Assembly: GCF_963676065.1 (NCBI RefSeq)
Contig: NZ_OY780933.1
Location: 868,001 to 932,000, forward strand
Source of the DNA: Maridesulfovibrio sp.
GTDB lineage: Bacteria > Desulfobacterota > Desulfovibrionia > Desulfovibrionales > Desulfovibrionaceae
Reading direction: 5' to 3'
DNA: 64,000 nucleotides
This document shows, piece by piece, positions 22,257-30,481 of the stretch. Position numbers and translations under genes: made by a program. How positions within the stretch are numbered: the stretch's first letter is position 1; every line of letters starts with the position of its first letter. The notes under the pieces were generated by a model. It ran no database searches. It worked only from the letters and a program-made list of their open reading frames with translations, and had not been told where the DNA came from.

Positions 22257-22910
22257 TTAAAAATGATAATACATAGTGTTAGTGGCTGAGAACCGTTCGT
22301 GATCCGAAAGATCGTGTTTGCGTGCCGGGGCCTGCAGGGCGTTGTCACGGTACTCGAAGATCTTGACCAGAAATCCTGATTTGTCCTTTGTTATGAATAA
22401 GCCTTCCCGCTCACCGTTGCGGTAATTCATTTCATCCCGAACTCTGCCGTTAGGATAGAAGGTGAAAGACTTGCCGTCCAGCTGGGCCTTTGCGTTGTAG
22501 TGGAGCATTTCCCGCAGCTTTCCATTCTCATAGTATTCGTAATTATAGCCGGACTTGTCCCGGTTGATGAAGAACTTCTGCTTTATGTTGCCGTTTTTCC
22601 AGTAAAGAGTGTGGTAACCGTAATACATGCCGTTACGGTTGGTGCCTTTTTCACGCAGTTTTCCGTCTGGGTAATAGTGGTAGAATTCGCCTTCCATTAC
22701 CCCGTCCTTTACCGTGATCATGCTCTTGGGAAACTTGTGTTCAGAGTCATAATACTCGGCGTAAATACCGCTGAAAGGCTCATTGTCATCAATAAGAAGT
22801 ATTTTGTCCTGCTCAAAACTAAGCTCGTAGAAAGTTGCCTCCTGCTGTCCACATGCGGAAAGCAGAAATAAAAACAGGGCCATAATCAATATGGACAACT
22901 TTTTGAGCAT
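22257..22910 (-). CDS. MORN-2-repeat lipoprotein (YwqK-like)
   Basis: 217 residues. A lipoprotein signal (LFLFLLSAC) precedes about five to six ~20-residue repeats of the pattern G-x-x-x-x-Y-Y-x-x-G-K-L-R-E (for example FYHYYPDGKLREKG, YEYYENGKLREM, FTFYPNGRVRDEM), the MORN_2 repeat. YwqK-family proteins have been called antitoxins in Bacillus, but a lipid-anchored envelope copy in a Gram-negative is more likely a surface or periplasmic beta-sheet scaffold. GGAG precedes the start. No partner gene is evident. Confidence 0.82.
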   Translation of the reverse strand: MLKKLSILIMALFLFLLSACGQQEATFYELSFEQDKILLIDDNEPFSGIYAEYYDSEHKFPKSMITVKDGVMEGEFYHYYPDGKLREKGTNRNGMYYGYHTLYWKNGNIKQKFFINRDKSGYNYEYYENGKLREMLHYNAKAQLDGKSFTFYPNGRVRDEMNYRNGEREGLFITKDKSGFLVKIFEYRDNALQAPARKHDLSDHERFSATNTMYYHF

Positions 22911-22955
22911 ATATTTCTCCAGTTCTTTCAGGTAGCCTTTATTTTTAGCCTCTGG

Positions 22956-25832
22956 TTACCAACTGACTGGCAAGCGTACTTTCTTTTTCTCTTTATTAGT
23001 AAATAACACGTATCCGTTCTTTTTGCCAAACAGGTATACATCTTTAGTGACGGCCACATCCTGTTTGCAGTATTCGGTGATCAGGTCCAGACGCCCTTCC
23101 TTCCACCATTCAAGGGCCTGTAATCCGTCCGCACTTTTAGCTGAATCAAGGGTTGCCTGAGCTATATTATCCAGCTTAAGGCGGTAACCCAGACGCTCGT
23201 GGACTTTAATCAGCAGGTCCAGAGTCGGTAGCCCCTTGTAATTGAACGGGTGTATTCCGGAAAGAACCTTGTAGTCGAAACGTTCGATGTTGAAGCCGAT
23301 AATCAGGTCCAGTTTTTGGACCCGCTCCATCATTTCCGGGATCTGTTCTTCTTCGTATTCATAATATTTGTCTTCAGTGGAATCATAGAGCACGGCAATG
23401 GATATGCCCATGCGCTCGGCTTTATTCCAGCCACCGACATCCTGTGCCGAGCGGCGTGTTTCAACATCGAGAACTCCGAAATTTTTGGGTTCCTCGGGTA
23501 TTTGTTCCTTTTTTGCTTCTTCGCCGAAGGGTACCAGTACCATAGATAAATCCTCAATTTTTTCCGGTGGCTGCCCGGTAATCATATTGTTAAGAATGTA
23601 GATAGCCGCGGCCTTGTCGATTGGTCTGTTGCCGGAACCGCATTTTGGAGAATGCACGCAGGTCGGGCAGCCCAGTTCGCATTCGCAGTCTACAATAATC
23701 TGCAAGGTCCTCTCAAGGAGTTCTTCGGCCTGTTCAAATGCCTGCATGGTCAGTCCCGCTCCGCCGGGAATGCCGTCATAGATAAAGACAGCCGGACCAT
23801 CCACCTGCTCATGCATCGGTGTTGAGATCCCGCCGAGATCGTTGCGGTCGGTCAGTACCAGAAGGGGGAGGATGCCGATTGCCGCATGCTCCACCGCATG
23901 AATGCCGCCCATGAAGTGAATGAAATCATCTTCGGCCCTGCGTTTTATCTCCGGTGAAATTTCCATCCACAGACCCTGGGTTTCAAATACCACCGGAGGC
24001 ATGTCCAGAGGTACGATTCCAAGCATTTTTCCGCCCTTAACGGCCCTTTTTTCGTATCCGGTTACCTGTTCTGTTACCCGCAGCCTGCCAAAGCGCATGA
24101 CAATCCCGAAGATCTTTTTCTGAGAATAAATTTCCAGTATTTCCGTAGATTTATTTTTTCGGGCACGGGTATAATAGCCGACACGTTCCTGCGCTGCCCT
24201 TATTTTTTTGGCCCCGAGGTCGAGTTCTTTAATGCAGTAAGTCGAGCCGCGGTGGATATAAACAGCGCCCTCGTGCGCTTCGCTGTAGGCCCGTACTTCG
24301 TCGATGGTGCCGATGGTCGCGCCGCTGGCGGCATCTTCTATGTGCAGGGTAGATCCGGCTCCGCGCAGGGAAACCTCACGGTGGGGTCTCTTGCGGGTGG
24401 AATAGATTTCGTCCCCGCGTTTGTTACGCAGCAGCACACCTTCCTGCTCGAGCTCCGTAACCCGTTTTTTTATCTCATCGTCGCGGAGCAGATAATCGTT
24501 GTCCCGCAAGGTGAGCTCCGCAGCCGCACAAACAAGATGACGCTGCATTATCACCGGATTGTAGGGATTGAGAACCGCGTTCTCCGCGGGCCGGGAAAAG
24601 AAATCGTCAGGGTGGCGCATGAAATACTGGTCAAGTGCATCTTCCTGTCCGACGAGAATTACCGCGGATTCCCGCTGGCTGCGTCCAACACGTCCTCCCC
24701 GCTGCAGGGTGGCCATGACTGAACCGGGATAGCCCACCATGATGCAGATATCGAGCCCGCCTATATCGATGCCCAGCTCAAGTGCGCTGGTTGATATTAC
24801 GGCCAGTAATTCCCCGGAAGACATTTTCTCTTCTATTTCGCGGCGTTCCTCAGGAAGAAAACCGGCCCGGTAAGCACTGATGCGGTCCTTGTATTCACCG
24901 GCCTTTTCATTAACCCACATGGCGATAAGCTCAGTCATTTTGCGTGACTGGGTATAAACGATGGTCCGTAAACCTCGCGCTAGTCCGGCTTTAAGGAGCT
25001 GAATAGCCGCGCTGTATGGCGATACTACCGGGTTGAAAAAAATGTAATTGCGTTTACCGCTGGCTGCGCCGGATTCAGTTATCTGACTTACTTCCAATCC
25101 GGTCAGGTCGTGGCAGAGTTCCGCCGGGTTGCCTACTGTGGCGGAAGAAAAGATAAATGAGGGGTTGGCTCCGTAAAATTTGCATATGCGTAGCAGTCTG
25201 CGGAAAACCATGGCCATGTGGGAACCCATCACACCACGATAGGTATGAACCTCATCGACAACAATGTGGGTCAGTCCGGCCAGAAAAGGTGACCATCTTT
25301 CATGATATGGCAGCATGGATAAATGCAGCATTTCAGGATTGGTCAGGATTACTGCCGGCGGATTGTCACGGATTTTTTTGCGCTTGTAAGGGGTTGTATC
25401 CCCGTCGTAGATGGCGGCTTCAGGACGGGCGTGTTCCGGAAGCAGGGCGGCCATTTCATTAAAGGTTTTGAGCTGGTCCTGCGCCAGAGCTTTCAGCGGG
25501 AAAAGGTAAAGGGCATGCGCGTCAGGATCACGCAGGCATTGTTCCAGCACAGGCAGGTTGTAGGTCAGGGTCTTTCCGCTGGCGGTGGGGGTCGCGACAA
25601 CTACGTTGCGTCCAGCACGGGCGTAATCGGTTGCTTCGGCCTGATGCGAATACAGCTGCTCAATATTCCTGAATCCAAGCACGGAATTTACCGAGGGAGA
25701 AAAAGGGCGGCGCGGTTCGCCGTAGGATGGATCTTTTCCGTCCATGGTTCGGTGATGAACTACCTGATCACCCATGGTAGGTGAAGCGAGCAGGGCGTTA
25801 ATGTATTCTTGTATTTTGTCAGGATTGTGCAA
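22956..25832 (-). CDS. DEAD/DEAH helicase fused to a DEDD exonuclease-like domain (MrfA-MrfB fusion)
   Basis: 958 residues. The N-terminal superfamily-2 helicase has Walker A ATPTASGKT (80-88), DEVH (193-196), SATVG, and motif VI QRGGRVGRSQR. Next is the DUF1998-type zinc domain with CECELGCPTC and SPKCGSGN, as in B. subtilis YprA/MrfA. The last ~175 residues carry DxE (Asp789/Glu791), FNIERFD (Asp853) and YCKQD (Tyr921/Asp925), the DEDD exonuclease triad pattern seen in YprB/MrfB. MrfA and MrfB act together in mitomycin-C repair in Bacillus; here they are one chain. The start is TTG with GGAGA 7 bases upstream, inside a repeat module. Domain calls are firm; the repair role is inferred. Confidence 0.85.
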   Translation of the reverse strand: MHNPDKIQEYINALLASPTMGDQVVHHRTMDGKDPSYGEPRRPFSPSVNSVLGFRNIEQLYSHQAEATDYARAGRNVVVATPTASGKTLTYNLPVLEQCLRDPDAHALYLFPLKALAQDQLKTFNEMAALLPEHARPEAAIYDGDTTPYKRKKIRDNPPAVILTNPEMLHLSMLPYHERWSPFLAGLTHIVVDEVHTYRGVMGSHMAMVFRRLLRICKFYGANPSFIFSSATVGNPAELCHDLTGLEVSQITESGAASGKRNYIFFNPVVSPYSAAIQLLKAGLARGLRTIVYTQSRKMTELIAMWVNEKAGEYKDRISAYRAGFLPEERREIEEKMSSGELLAVISTSALELGIDIGGLDICIMVGYPGSVMATLQRGGRVGRSQRESAVILVGQEDALDQYFMRHPDDFFSRPAENAVLNPYNPVIMQRHLVCAAAELTLRDNDYLLRDDEIKKRVTELEQEGVLLRNKRGDEIYSTRKRPHREVSLRGAGSTLHIEDAASGATIGTIDEVRAYSEAHEGAVYIHRGSTYCIKELDLGAKKIRAAQERVGYYTRARKNKSTEILEIYSQKKIFGIVMRFGRLRVTEQVTGYEKRAVKGGKMLGIVPLDMPPVVFETQGLWMEISPEIKRRAEDDFIHFMGGIHAVEHAAIGILPLLVLTDRNDLGGISTPMHEQVDGPAVFIYDGIPGGAGLTMQAFEQAEELLERTLQIIVDCECELGCPTCVHSPKCGSGNRPIDKAAAIYILNNMITGQPPEKIEDLSMVLVPFGEEAKKEQIPEEPKNFGVLDVETRRSAQDVGGWNKAERMGISIAVLYDSTEDKYYEYEEEQIPEMMERVQKLDLIIGFNIERFDYKVLSGIHPFNYKGLPTLDLLIKVHERLGYRLKLDNIAQATLDSAKSADGLQALEWWKEGRLDLITEYCKQDVAVTKDVYLFGKKNGYVLFTNKEKKKVRLPVSW

Positions 25833-26172
25833 GTTATGTCTCCGGAGGCCATGCCGGGGGCTGGTTTTGATGCGCTATCGCGTTTTTGATCGATAGCATT
25901 TAGCCCACGGCCAAAGGGACTAAGCCGCTCCGCTCTCAGTATCCGTAAACCTCGAAGCGAAGCTTCTTAACTAACGGCTACAGGCCTTTGGAATCCCTAT
26001 TGGGTTAAATAGATATAATTTAGTTTGGTTGTTATTTGGTTCAGGAAGCTAGAGTCATATCGTAAATTCAATTCGTCAAGAAAAAAGGACCGTGCGTATA
26101 AACACACGGTCCTTTTGATTTGTGAATGCGAAACGGCGAATCCTTAATAAAAGGTTTTAAGTCGCCGGAGGC
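25833..26172. repeat. Repeat-module cluster between helicase and sstT genes
   Basis: About 340 bases holding TCCGGAGGCC (25841-25850), TTTTGATGCGCTATCGCG (25865-25882), a CCAAAGGGACTAAG segment with a distant ATCCCTATTGGG partner, a CGAAGCGAAGCTTC hairpin (about 25949-25962) and GCCGGAGGC (26164-26172). It also contains the sstT terminator. No gene is seen. Confidence 0.6.
26081..26116. terminator. Terminator downstream of sstT
   Basis: AAAAGGACCGTG pairs with CACGGTCCTTTT around a short loop, with A- and T-runs at the ends. On the minus strand it ends the sstT transcript. Confidence 0.85.
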
Positions 26173-26178
26173 ATTGAT

Positions 26179-27420
26179 TTATGCCTTAACGGTTTCACCG
26201 GTAGCTTCAGCGTTTTTAGCTGCGATGTCGGCAGCAGCGGTGAAGAGAACATCGGTGGAGCTGTTCAATGCGGTTTCGGCGGAGTCCTGAATTACTCCGA
26301 CAATGAAACCGGCAGCAACAACCTGCATGGAGATTTCATTGGGAACACCGAAGAGGGAGCATGCCAGAGGGATAAGCAGGAGAGAACCGCCGGCAACTCC
26401 GGAAGCGCCGCAGGCTGATACGGAGGCGATCAGGCTGAGCAGCAGGGCGGTGGCGATATCCACCTGAATACCGAGGGTGTGTACGGCAGCGAGAGTCATA
26501 ACGGTGATGGTTACTGCCGCGCCGCCCATATTGATGGTAGCGCCCAGCGGAATGGATACGGAATATGTGTCTTCGTGCAGGTCGAGTTTCTCACACAGTT
26601 CCATATTCACCGGAATGTTCGCTGCGGAACTGCGGGTGAAAAATGCGGTAATACCGCTTTCACGCAGGCAGGTGAAAACGAGGGGATAGGGGTTGCGTCT
26701 GGTCTTGAACCATACGATCGCAGGATTGATGATCAAGGCGATGGAACCCATGGAGATGAGCAGAACCATGATCAGGTGGCTGTAACCCGCCAGAGCGGAA
26801 AAGCCGGTGGTGGCGATGGTATTGGAAACAAGTCCGAAGATACCGAGAGGTGCGAAGCGGATAACCAGCTTAACGATTCCGGAAACGCCGTCGGAAAGGT
26901 CGGACAGTACTTTTTTGGTGGCATCATTTGCATTCTGGAAAAAGAAACCGAGTGCGAGCGCCCATGCGAGGATACCGATAAAGTTACCGGTGGAGAGGGC
27001 GTTGACCGGGTTATCCACGATTTTGAAAAGCAGGGTGTTCAGAACTTCTGCAATGCCGCCGGGAGGAGTTGCACTGGTATCAGTTGCAACAAGGGTAAGG
27101 GTGGTAGGCATCAGGAAACTCATGGTAACCGCAACCAGTGCAGCCATGAAAGTGCCGATCAGGTAAAGGGAAATAATGGAGCGCATGTTGGTATGCGTGC
27201 CTTTTTTCTGGTTGGCGATGGATGCCGCAACAATAACGAAAACCAGAATAGGTGCAACTGCTTTCAGCGCTTTGACGAAGAGGCTTCCCAGCAGACTGAT
27301 TGATTTTGCAGCTTCAGGTGCGAAAGTTGCCAGCGCAATACCTGCTGCAATGCCGACCATGATCTGTACTACCAGACTGCCTGATGCAATGCGCTTAAAG
27401 ATGTTTGAATTCTGAGTCAT
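26179..27420 (-). CDS. sstT: Na+/serine-threonine symporter SstT
   Basis: 413-residue dicarboxylate/amino acid:cation symporter family protein. The start [20 protein letters not shown] and motifs [38 protein letters not shown] and [24 protein letters not shown] match SstT closely, including the serine-rich re-entrant loop. It imports serine and threonine with sodium, useful in a marine anaerobe. GGGGG lies 7 bases upstream of the ATG. Single gene, divergent from the CDF transporter across an AT-rich gap. Confidence 0.93.
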   Translation of the reverse strand: MTQNSNIFKRIASGSLVVQIMVGIAAGIALATFAPEAAKSISLLGSLFVKALKAVAPILVFVIVAASIANQKKGTHTNMRSIISLYLIGTFMAALVAVTMSFLMPTTLTLVATDTSATPPGGIAEVLNTLLFKIVDNPVNALSTGNFIGILAWALALGFFFQNANDATKKVLSDLSDGVSGIVKLVIRFAPLGIFGLVSNTIATTGFSALAGYSHLIMVLLISMGSIALIINPAIVWFKTRRNPYPLVFTCLRESGITAFFTRSSAANIPVNMELCEKLDLHEDTYSVSIPLGATINMGGAAVTITVMTLAAVHTLGIQVDIATALLLSLIASVSACGASGVAGGSLLLIPLACSLFGVPNEISMQVVAAGFIVGVIQDSAETALNSSTDVLFTAAADIAAKNAEATGETVKA

Positions 27421-27810
27421 ATTTATCCCCCGTGTTTAAAAAAATTATGCTAGACGGCTATCGTCATAGGTAAAGGTTATGAATATTGTCAACAATTTTG
27501 TTGAAAACAAGCTATTGGTTAATTTTGACCTATGTTTTTTTCGCATTTAGTAAAAAAACAATAAGCAAAACACAAACATAGATAGTTGCGTAACAATGAG
27601 TTACTATTGTATCGTTACAAATTTAAATGCCAAAAATGAACGGTTGACCAAATAGTGCATTATGAATTTATCGAACAATGTCGTAAAAAAAATGTTTGTT
27701 TTTGCGATATGATTAATAATAGGCTGTTTTTTTAATGAAAACTTAAATATTTGAAAATTGCTGTACGGTCATATATCTTTTCTAAAAATATGAAATTTGA
27801 ACTTTAGAAT
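27421..27810. promoter_or_regulatory. AT-rich divergent regulatory region
   Basis: 390 bases between sstT and the CDF gene. It shows GTCAACAATTTTGTTGA (27489-27505), an imperfect dyad, and GTAAC-AATGA-GTTAC (about 27590-27604). These may bind regulators; no identity can be assigned. No open frame of note. Confidence 0.35.
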
Positions 27811-28773
27811 ATGGAAAGAAGCATGTCAGAATCACCACGCAAGTATATTTACTACTCAATTGCGGCCTCTATAATCACCATGATCCTGAAAACATGGGCC
27901 TGGTATGTTACTGATTCAGTTGGATTGCTTTCCGATGCATTGGAAACGCTGGTCAATTTATCAGCAGCTCTCTTTGCTCTTGCCACGCTGACTCTGGCTC
28001 TGAAGCCTGCTGATGAAAAACATGCCTACGGGCATGGTAAGGCGGAGTATTTTTCCAGCGGTGCGGAGGGCATGCTTATCCTCATAGCTGCCGTAGGTAT
28101 TGTTTACGCTTCGATGGAAAGATTCATGAGCCCGGAAGTTCCGCATAACCTTGGTCTGGGGCTTGGGATTGCCCTGCTTTCGTCTGTGGTGAATTTTGTG
28201 ACCGCGAGGATTATGCTCAAAGGTGCCGAAGTTCATGATTCAATAATACTTGAGGCGGACGCGAAACATCTGCTTACTGATGTTTGGACTTCGGTTGGTT
28301 TGGTGGCCGGGCTGGGGGTAATGCTTTTCACTCCTCCTTCATGGGCGTTTATTGATCCGCTTATCGCCATGATCATGGCTGGTAATATTGTTTTCACCGG
28401 ATTTTCTCTGATCAGGAAATCCTATTCCGGACTCATGGATAATAATCTGCCGCAAGAAGAGCTTGTGATAATTGATGCGGCCATCCGCAGTTGCGGTGGA
28501 GAGGAGGTGCTTTATCACGGTTTGCGGACCCGTAAGGCCGGTTCGCAGCGGTTTGTTGATTTTCATCTGCTGCTGCCCGGAGATTCGACTATCACCGCTT
28601 CACATGATTTATGTACTGAGATTGAAGAGTGTATCAAATCTGATTTAAGGAACTGCCACGTTACCATTCATGTTGAACCCAAAGAAGATGCTGCGTCCTA
28701 TGATTGCGAGGAGACAGGCGGACTGTGCGGCTCCATGATCAGGCTTAATGAAAAGCTTGGAGACGTTGAATAA
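27811..28773 (+). CDS. Cation diffusion facilitator family transporter
   Basis: 320 residues with the CDF core: SDSVGLLSDALETLVNLSAA (helix 2, D-x-x-x-D metal site), HAYGHGKAEYFSS (cytosolic loop), and DAKHLLTDVWTSVGLV (helix 5, H/D-x-x-x-D). A C-terminal metallochaperone-like domain follows. Exports divalent metals such as Zn2+ or Fe2+ by proton exchange. A second ATG at 27823 has GGAAAG just before it and may be the true start (316 residues). The dienelactone hydrolase-like gene follows after 6 bases. Confidence 0.9.
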   Translation: MERSMSESPRKYIYYSIAASIITMILKTWAWYVTDSVGLLSDALETLVNLSAALFALATLTLALKPADEKHAYGHGKAEYFSSGAEGMLILIAAVGIVYASMERFMSPEVPHNLGLGLGIALLSSVVNFVTARIMLKGAEVHDSIILEADAKHLLTDVWTSVGLVAGLGVMLFTPPSWAFIDPLIAMIMAGNIVFTGFSLIRKSYSGLMDNNLPQEELVIIDAAIRSCGGEEVLYHGLRTRKAGSQRFVDFHLLLPGDSTITASHDLCTEIEECIKSDLRNCHVTIHVEPKEDAASYDCEETGGLCGSMIRLNEKLGDVE

Positions 28774-28779
28774 TTTTAT

Positions 28780-29499
28780 ATGCCGAGTCAGCGAAAAATT
28801 CATCATATTCATTTGAATACAGAACTTGAAAGTATTCTGTTGCTACCTGATGGGAAAGGTCCGTTTCCGGCGGTTTTGCTTTTCCATGAATACACCGGAT
28901 TGAATGAAACAGTTATAAACCATGCGAAACGCCTCGCCGCATTTGGATATGCGGTGCTGGCAGCGGATTTTTACGGACTGCGTAACCGCCCTTCCAATAC
29001 AGACGAGGCACGCAGCACTCACCGTATTTACCGCAATGACAGGCTGCTTATGCGAAAACGGGCTAGGGCTTGTCTTGATGTGCTCTACAGTCATCCGGAA
29101 GTAGATTTATCATGTATTTATGCTCTGGGCTTTTCATTTGGCGGCGGGGCGGCATTGGAACTGGCCCGCACCGGAGTTCAGCTGCAAGGAGTTGCATCGG
29201 TTTACGGCTACCTGGATACCAGCAATCCGGCATCTTCAGGAGATGTTAAATGCCCGTTACTGGTCATTCACATAAAAGACGATCCCGTAGTACCTGAACA
29301 ACATCTGCGCATGTTTGAAAAAGAGGCGTATTCCGCCGAGGTGGATTATGAACTTCACCTTTTGGACAATGCGCGGCACGGTTTTATTAATCCTGAAGCT
29401 GAATGTTTTGATGCCCGGCTTGCTGATGAAATATGGAAGAAGATTCTGAATTGGTTGGAGAACGGAAAACCCCGGCACCTGAATACCGGGGTTCTTTGA
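28780..29499 (+). CDS. Dienelactone hydrolase family protein
   Basis: 239-residue alpha/beta hydrolase. The GFSFGGGA segment is the nucleophile elbow (here Ser in G-x-S-x-G), KDDPVVPEQH gives the Asp loop and ARHGFINPEAE the His. The family cleaves lactones and esters, and substrates are usually unknown. It overlaps transcriptionally with the CDF gene 6 bases upstream. Its last codons lie inside the downstream terminator hairpin. Confidence 0.85.
   Translation: MPSQRKIHHIHLNTELESILLLPDGKGPFPAVLLFHEYTGLNETVINHAKRLAAFGYAVLAADFYGLRNRPSNTDEARSTHRIYRNDRLLMRKRARACLDVLYSHPEVDLSCIYALGFSFGGGAALELARTGVQLQGVASVYGYLDTSNPASSGDVKCPLLVIHIKDDPVVPEQHLRMFEKEAYSAEVDYELHLLDNARHGFINPEAECFDARLADEIWKKILNWLENGKPRHLNTGVL
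29466..29495. terminator. Terminator overlapping the hydrolase stop region
   Basis: AACCCCGG pairs with CCGGGGTT around CACCTGAATA, with a short T stretch. It lies inside the end of the coding sequence and faces the convergent nitroreductase gene. Confidence 0.7.
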
Positions 29500-29519
29500 A
29501 AATTTCTATAAACTGAATC

Positions 29520-30029
29520 CTACCAGCTGTTGCGGTGAACCCTTTCTTCTTTGTAGCGGTCTTTTTTCTTTGATTCCTGTGCGGGGTGGCCGATGACCAT
29601 GAAACCGAGCGGGATGACCTGTTCAGGCAGGTTGAACAGCTTCGTATAGCCCTCAACCCTTTCTTTGATAGGATGGATTCCGGTCCAGACGGCTCCCAGT
29701 CCTTTTGCATGAACAGCCAGCAGCAGGTTCTGAATGGCTGCGGAGCAATCCTGTACCCAATATCCTGCATATTTTTCGAGGCTGAGATCACCGCAGACAA
29801 GGATGCCCAGCGGAGCGTTTTTAACCATGGCTGCGTACTGATTGATTGCCGGAATCGCATCCAACTTTTCACGGTCATCAACAACAATAAACTGCCACGG
29901 TTGCGCGTTTCCTGCGCTTGGAGCCATCATGGCCGCCCCGAGCAGCTCTTTTATTGTTTCTTCTGAAACGGGTTTGTCTTCGTACTTTCTGATGCTTCTA
30001 CGGGAATGAATCGCTTCCAATACATCCAT
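29520..30029 (-). CDS. Nitroreductase family protein
   Basis: 169 residues, a short FMN-dependent nitroreductase. Conserved pieces are HSRRSIRKYEDKPV at the start for FMN phosphate contact, AMMAPSAGNAQPWQF, and GLGAVWTGIHP with VIPLGFMVIGHPAQ near the end. Such proteins reduce nitroaromatics, quinones or flavins with NAD(P)H; the native substrate is unknown. AAAGGAGATA precedes the start. The C-terminal tail is basic (KKKDRYKEERVHRNSW). Confidence 0.9.
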   Translation of the reverse strand: MDVLEAIHSRRSIRKYEDKPVSEETIKELLGAAMMAPSAGNAQPWQFIVVDDREKLDAIPAINQYAAMVKNAPLGILVCGDLSLEKYAGYWVQDCSAAIQNLLLAVHAKGLGAVWTGIHPIKERVEGYTKLFNLPEQVIPLGFMVIGHPAQESKKKDRYKEERVHRNSW

Positions 30030-30323
30030 TGTAATTATCTCCTTTAAAAAATTAATTTTAGAATGTTTTTGTGTATCACAGATATAAATAAAAGCGGATC
30101 ATCATTTTGTATGATGATTTAATAGACTTACTCACGGTAGAATATTTTAAGGAACATAGTTTAATTAAAATAGTGCTTGATTAAAGTTTATAATGTTATA
30201 TTCTATTCATAATCACACCCCTGATTTGGTCTGGAATACTTTTGGTTGTTTTGCAGTCCAACCCCTTGGCGGTGCCGTTCTCCTCCCTCGCTAACCGATC
30301 GGCATCGCCATCTTCTTTCCAAT
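30030..30323. other. Intergenic segment with an isolated GC-rich block
   Basis: Most of this stretch is AT-rich. From about 30236 to 30320 it changes to GC-rich sequence containing CCTTGGCGGTGCCG and GATCGGCATCGCC, of which GGTGCC/GGCATC can pair. No frame, tRNA or known RNA could be recognised. It directly precedes the transporter terminator. Confidence 0.3.
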
Positions 30324-30366
30324 AAGAAAGGGTGTGCTACATTTGTAGCACACCCTTTCTTTATTT
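30324..30366. terminator. Terminator after NSS transporter operon
   Basis: AAGAAAGGGTGTGCTAC pairs with GTAGCACACCCTTTCTT around ATTT; T-rich on both sides. On the minus strand it follows metS. Confidence 0.9.
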
Positions 30367-30383
30367 TTATTTAGCCTGAATCG

Positions 30384-30479
30384 CTATTTGTTTTTAAAAG
30401 CAATACGAAAGCAGGTGATTGCTCCACCCCAGGTGATAACGAGTCCGAAGAGCATCATAATGATTGCGCTGGTTGTCAT
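30384..30479 (-). CDS. metS: MetS-family small subunit of NSS amino-acid transporter
   Basis: A 31-residue frame: MTTSAIIMMLFGLVITWGG, then an AITCFRIAF segment and a basic end KNK. A single membrane helix with TWGG and a positive tail is the pattern of MetS, the small subunit of the methionine/alanine importer MetPS. It begins 2 bases after the transporter stop, and its ribosome-binding site AAGGAG is formed by the transporter's last codons, so expression is coupled. Short but well supported by position, motif and site. Confidence 0.85.
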   Translation of the reverse strand: MTTSAIIMMLFGLVITWGGAITCFRIAFKNK

Positions 30480-30481
30480 TT

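Noticed and set aside
22257-22910. Toxin-antitoxin function for the YwqK-like protein
   Set aside because: No toxin gene is adjacent and the product carries a lipoprotein signal, which does not suit a cytoplasmic antitoxin.
26479-27303. Long open frame opposite sstT (274 codons)
   Set aside because: Glycine- and aspartate-rich translation with no family resemblance, fully antisense to the SstT membrane helices.
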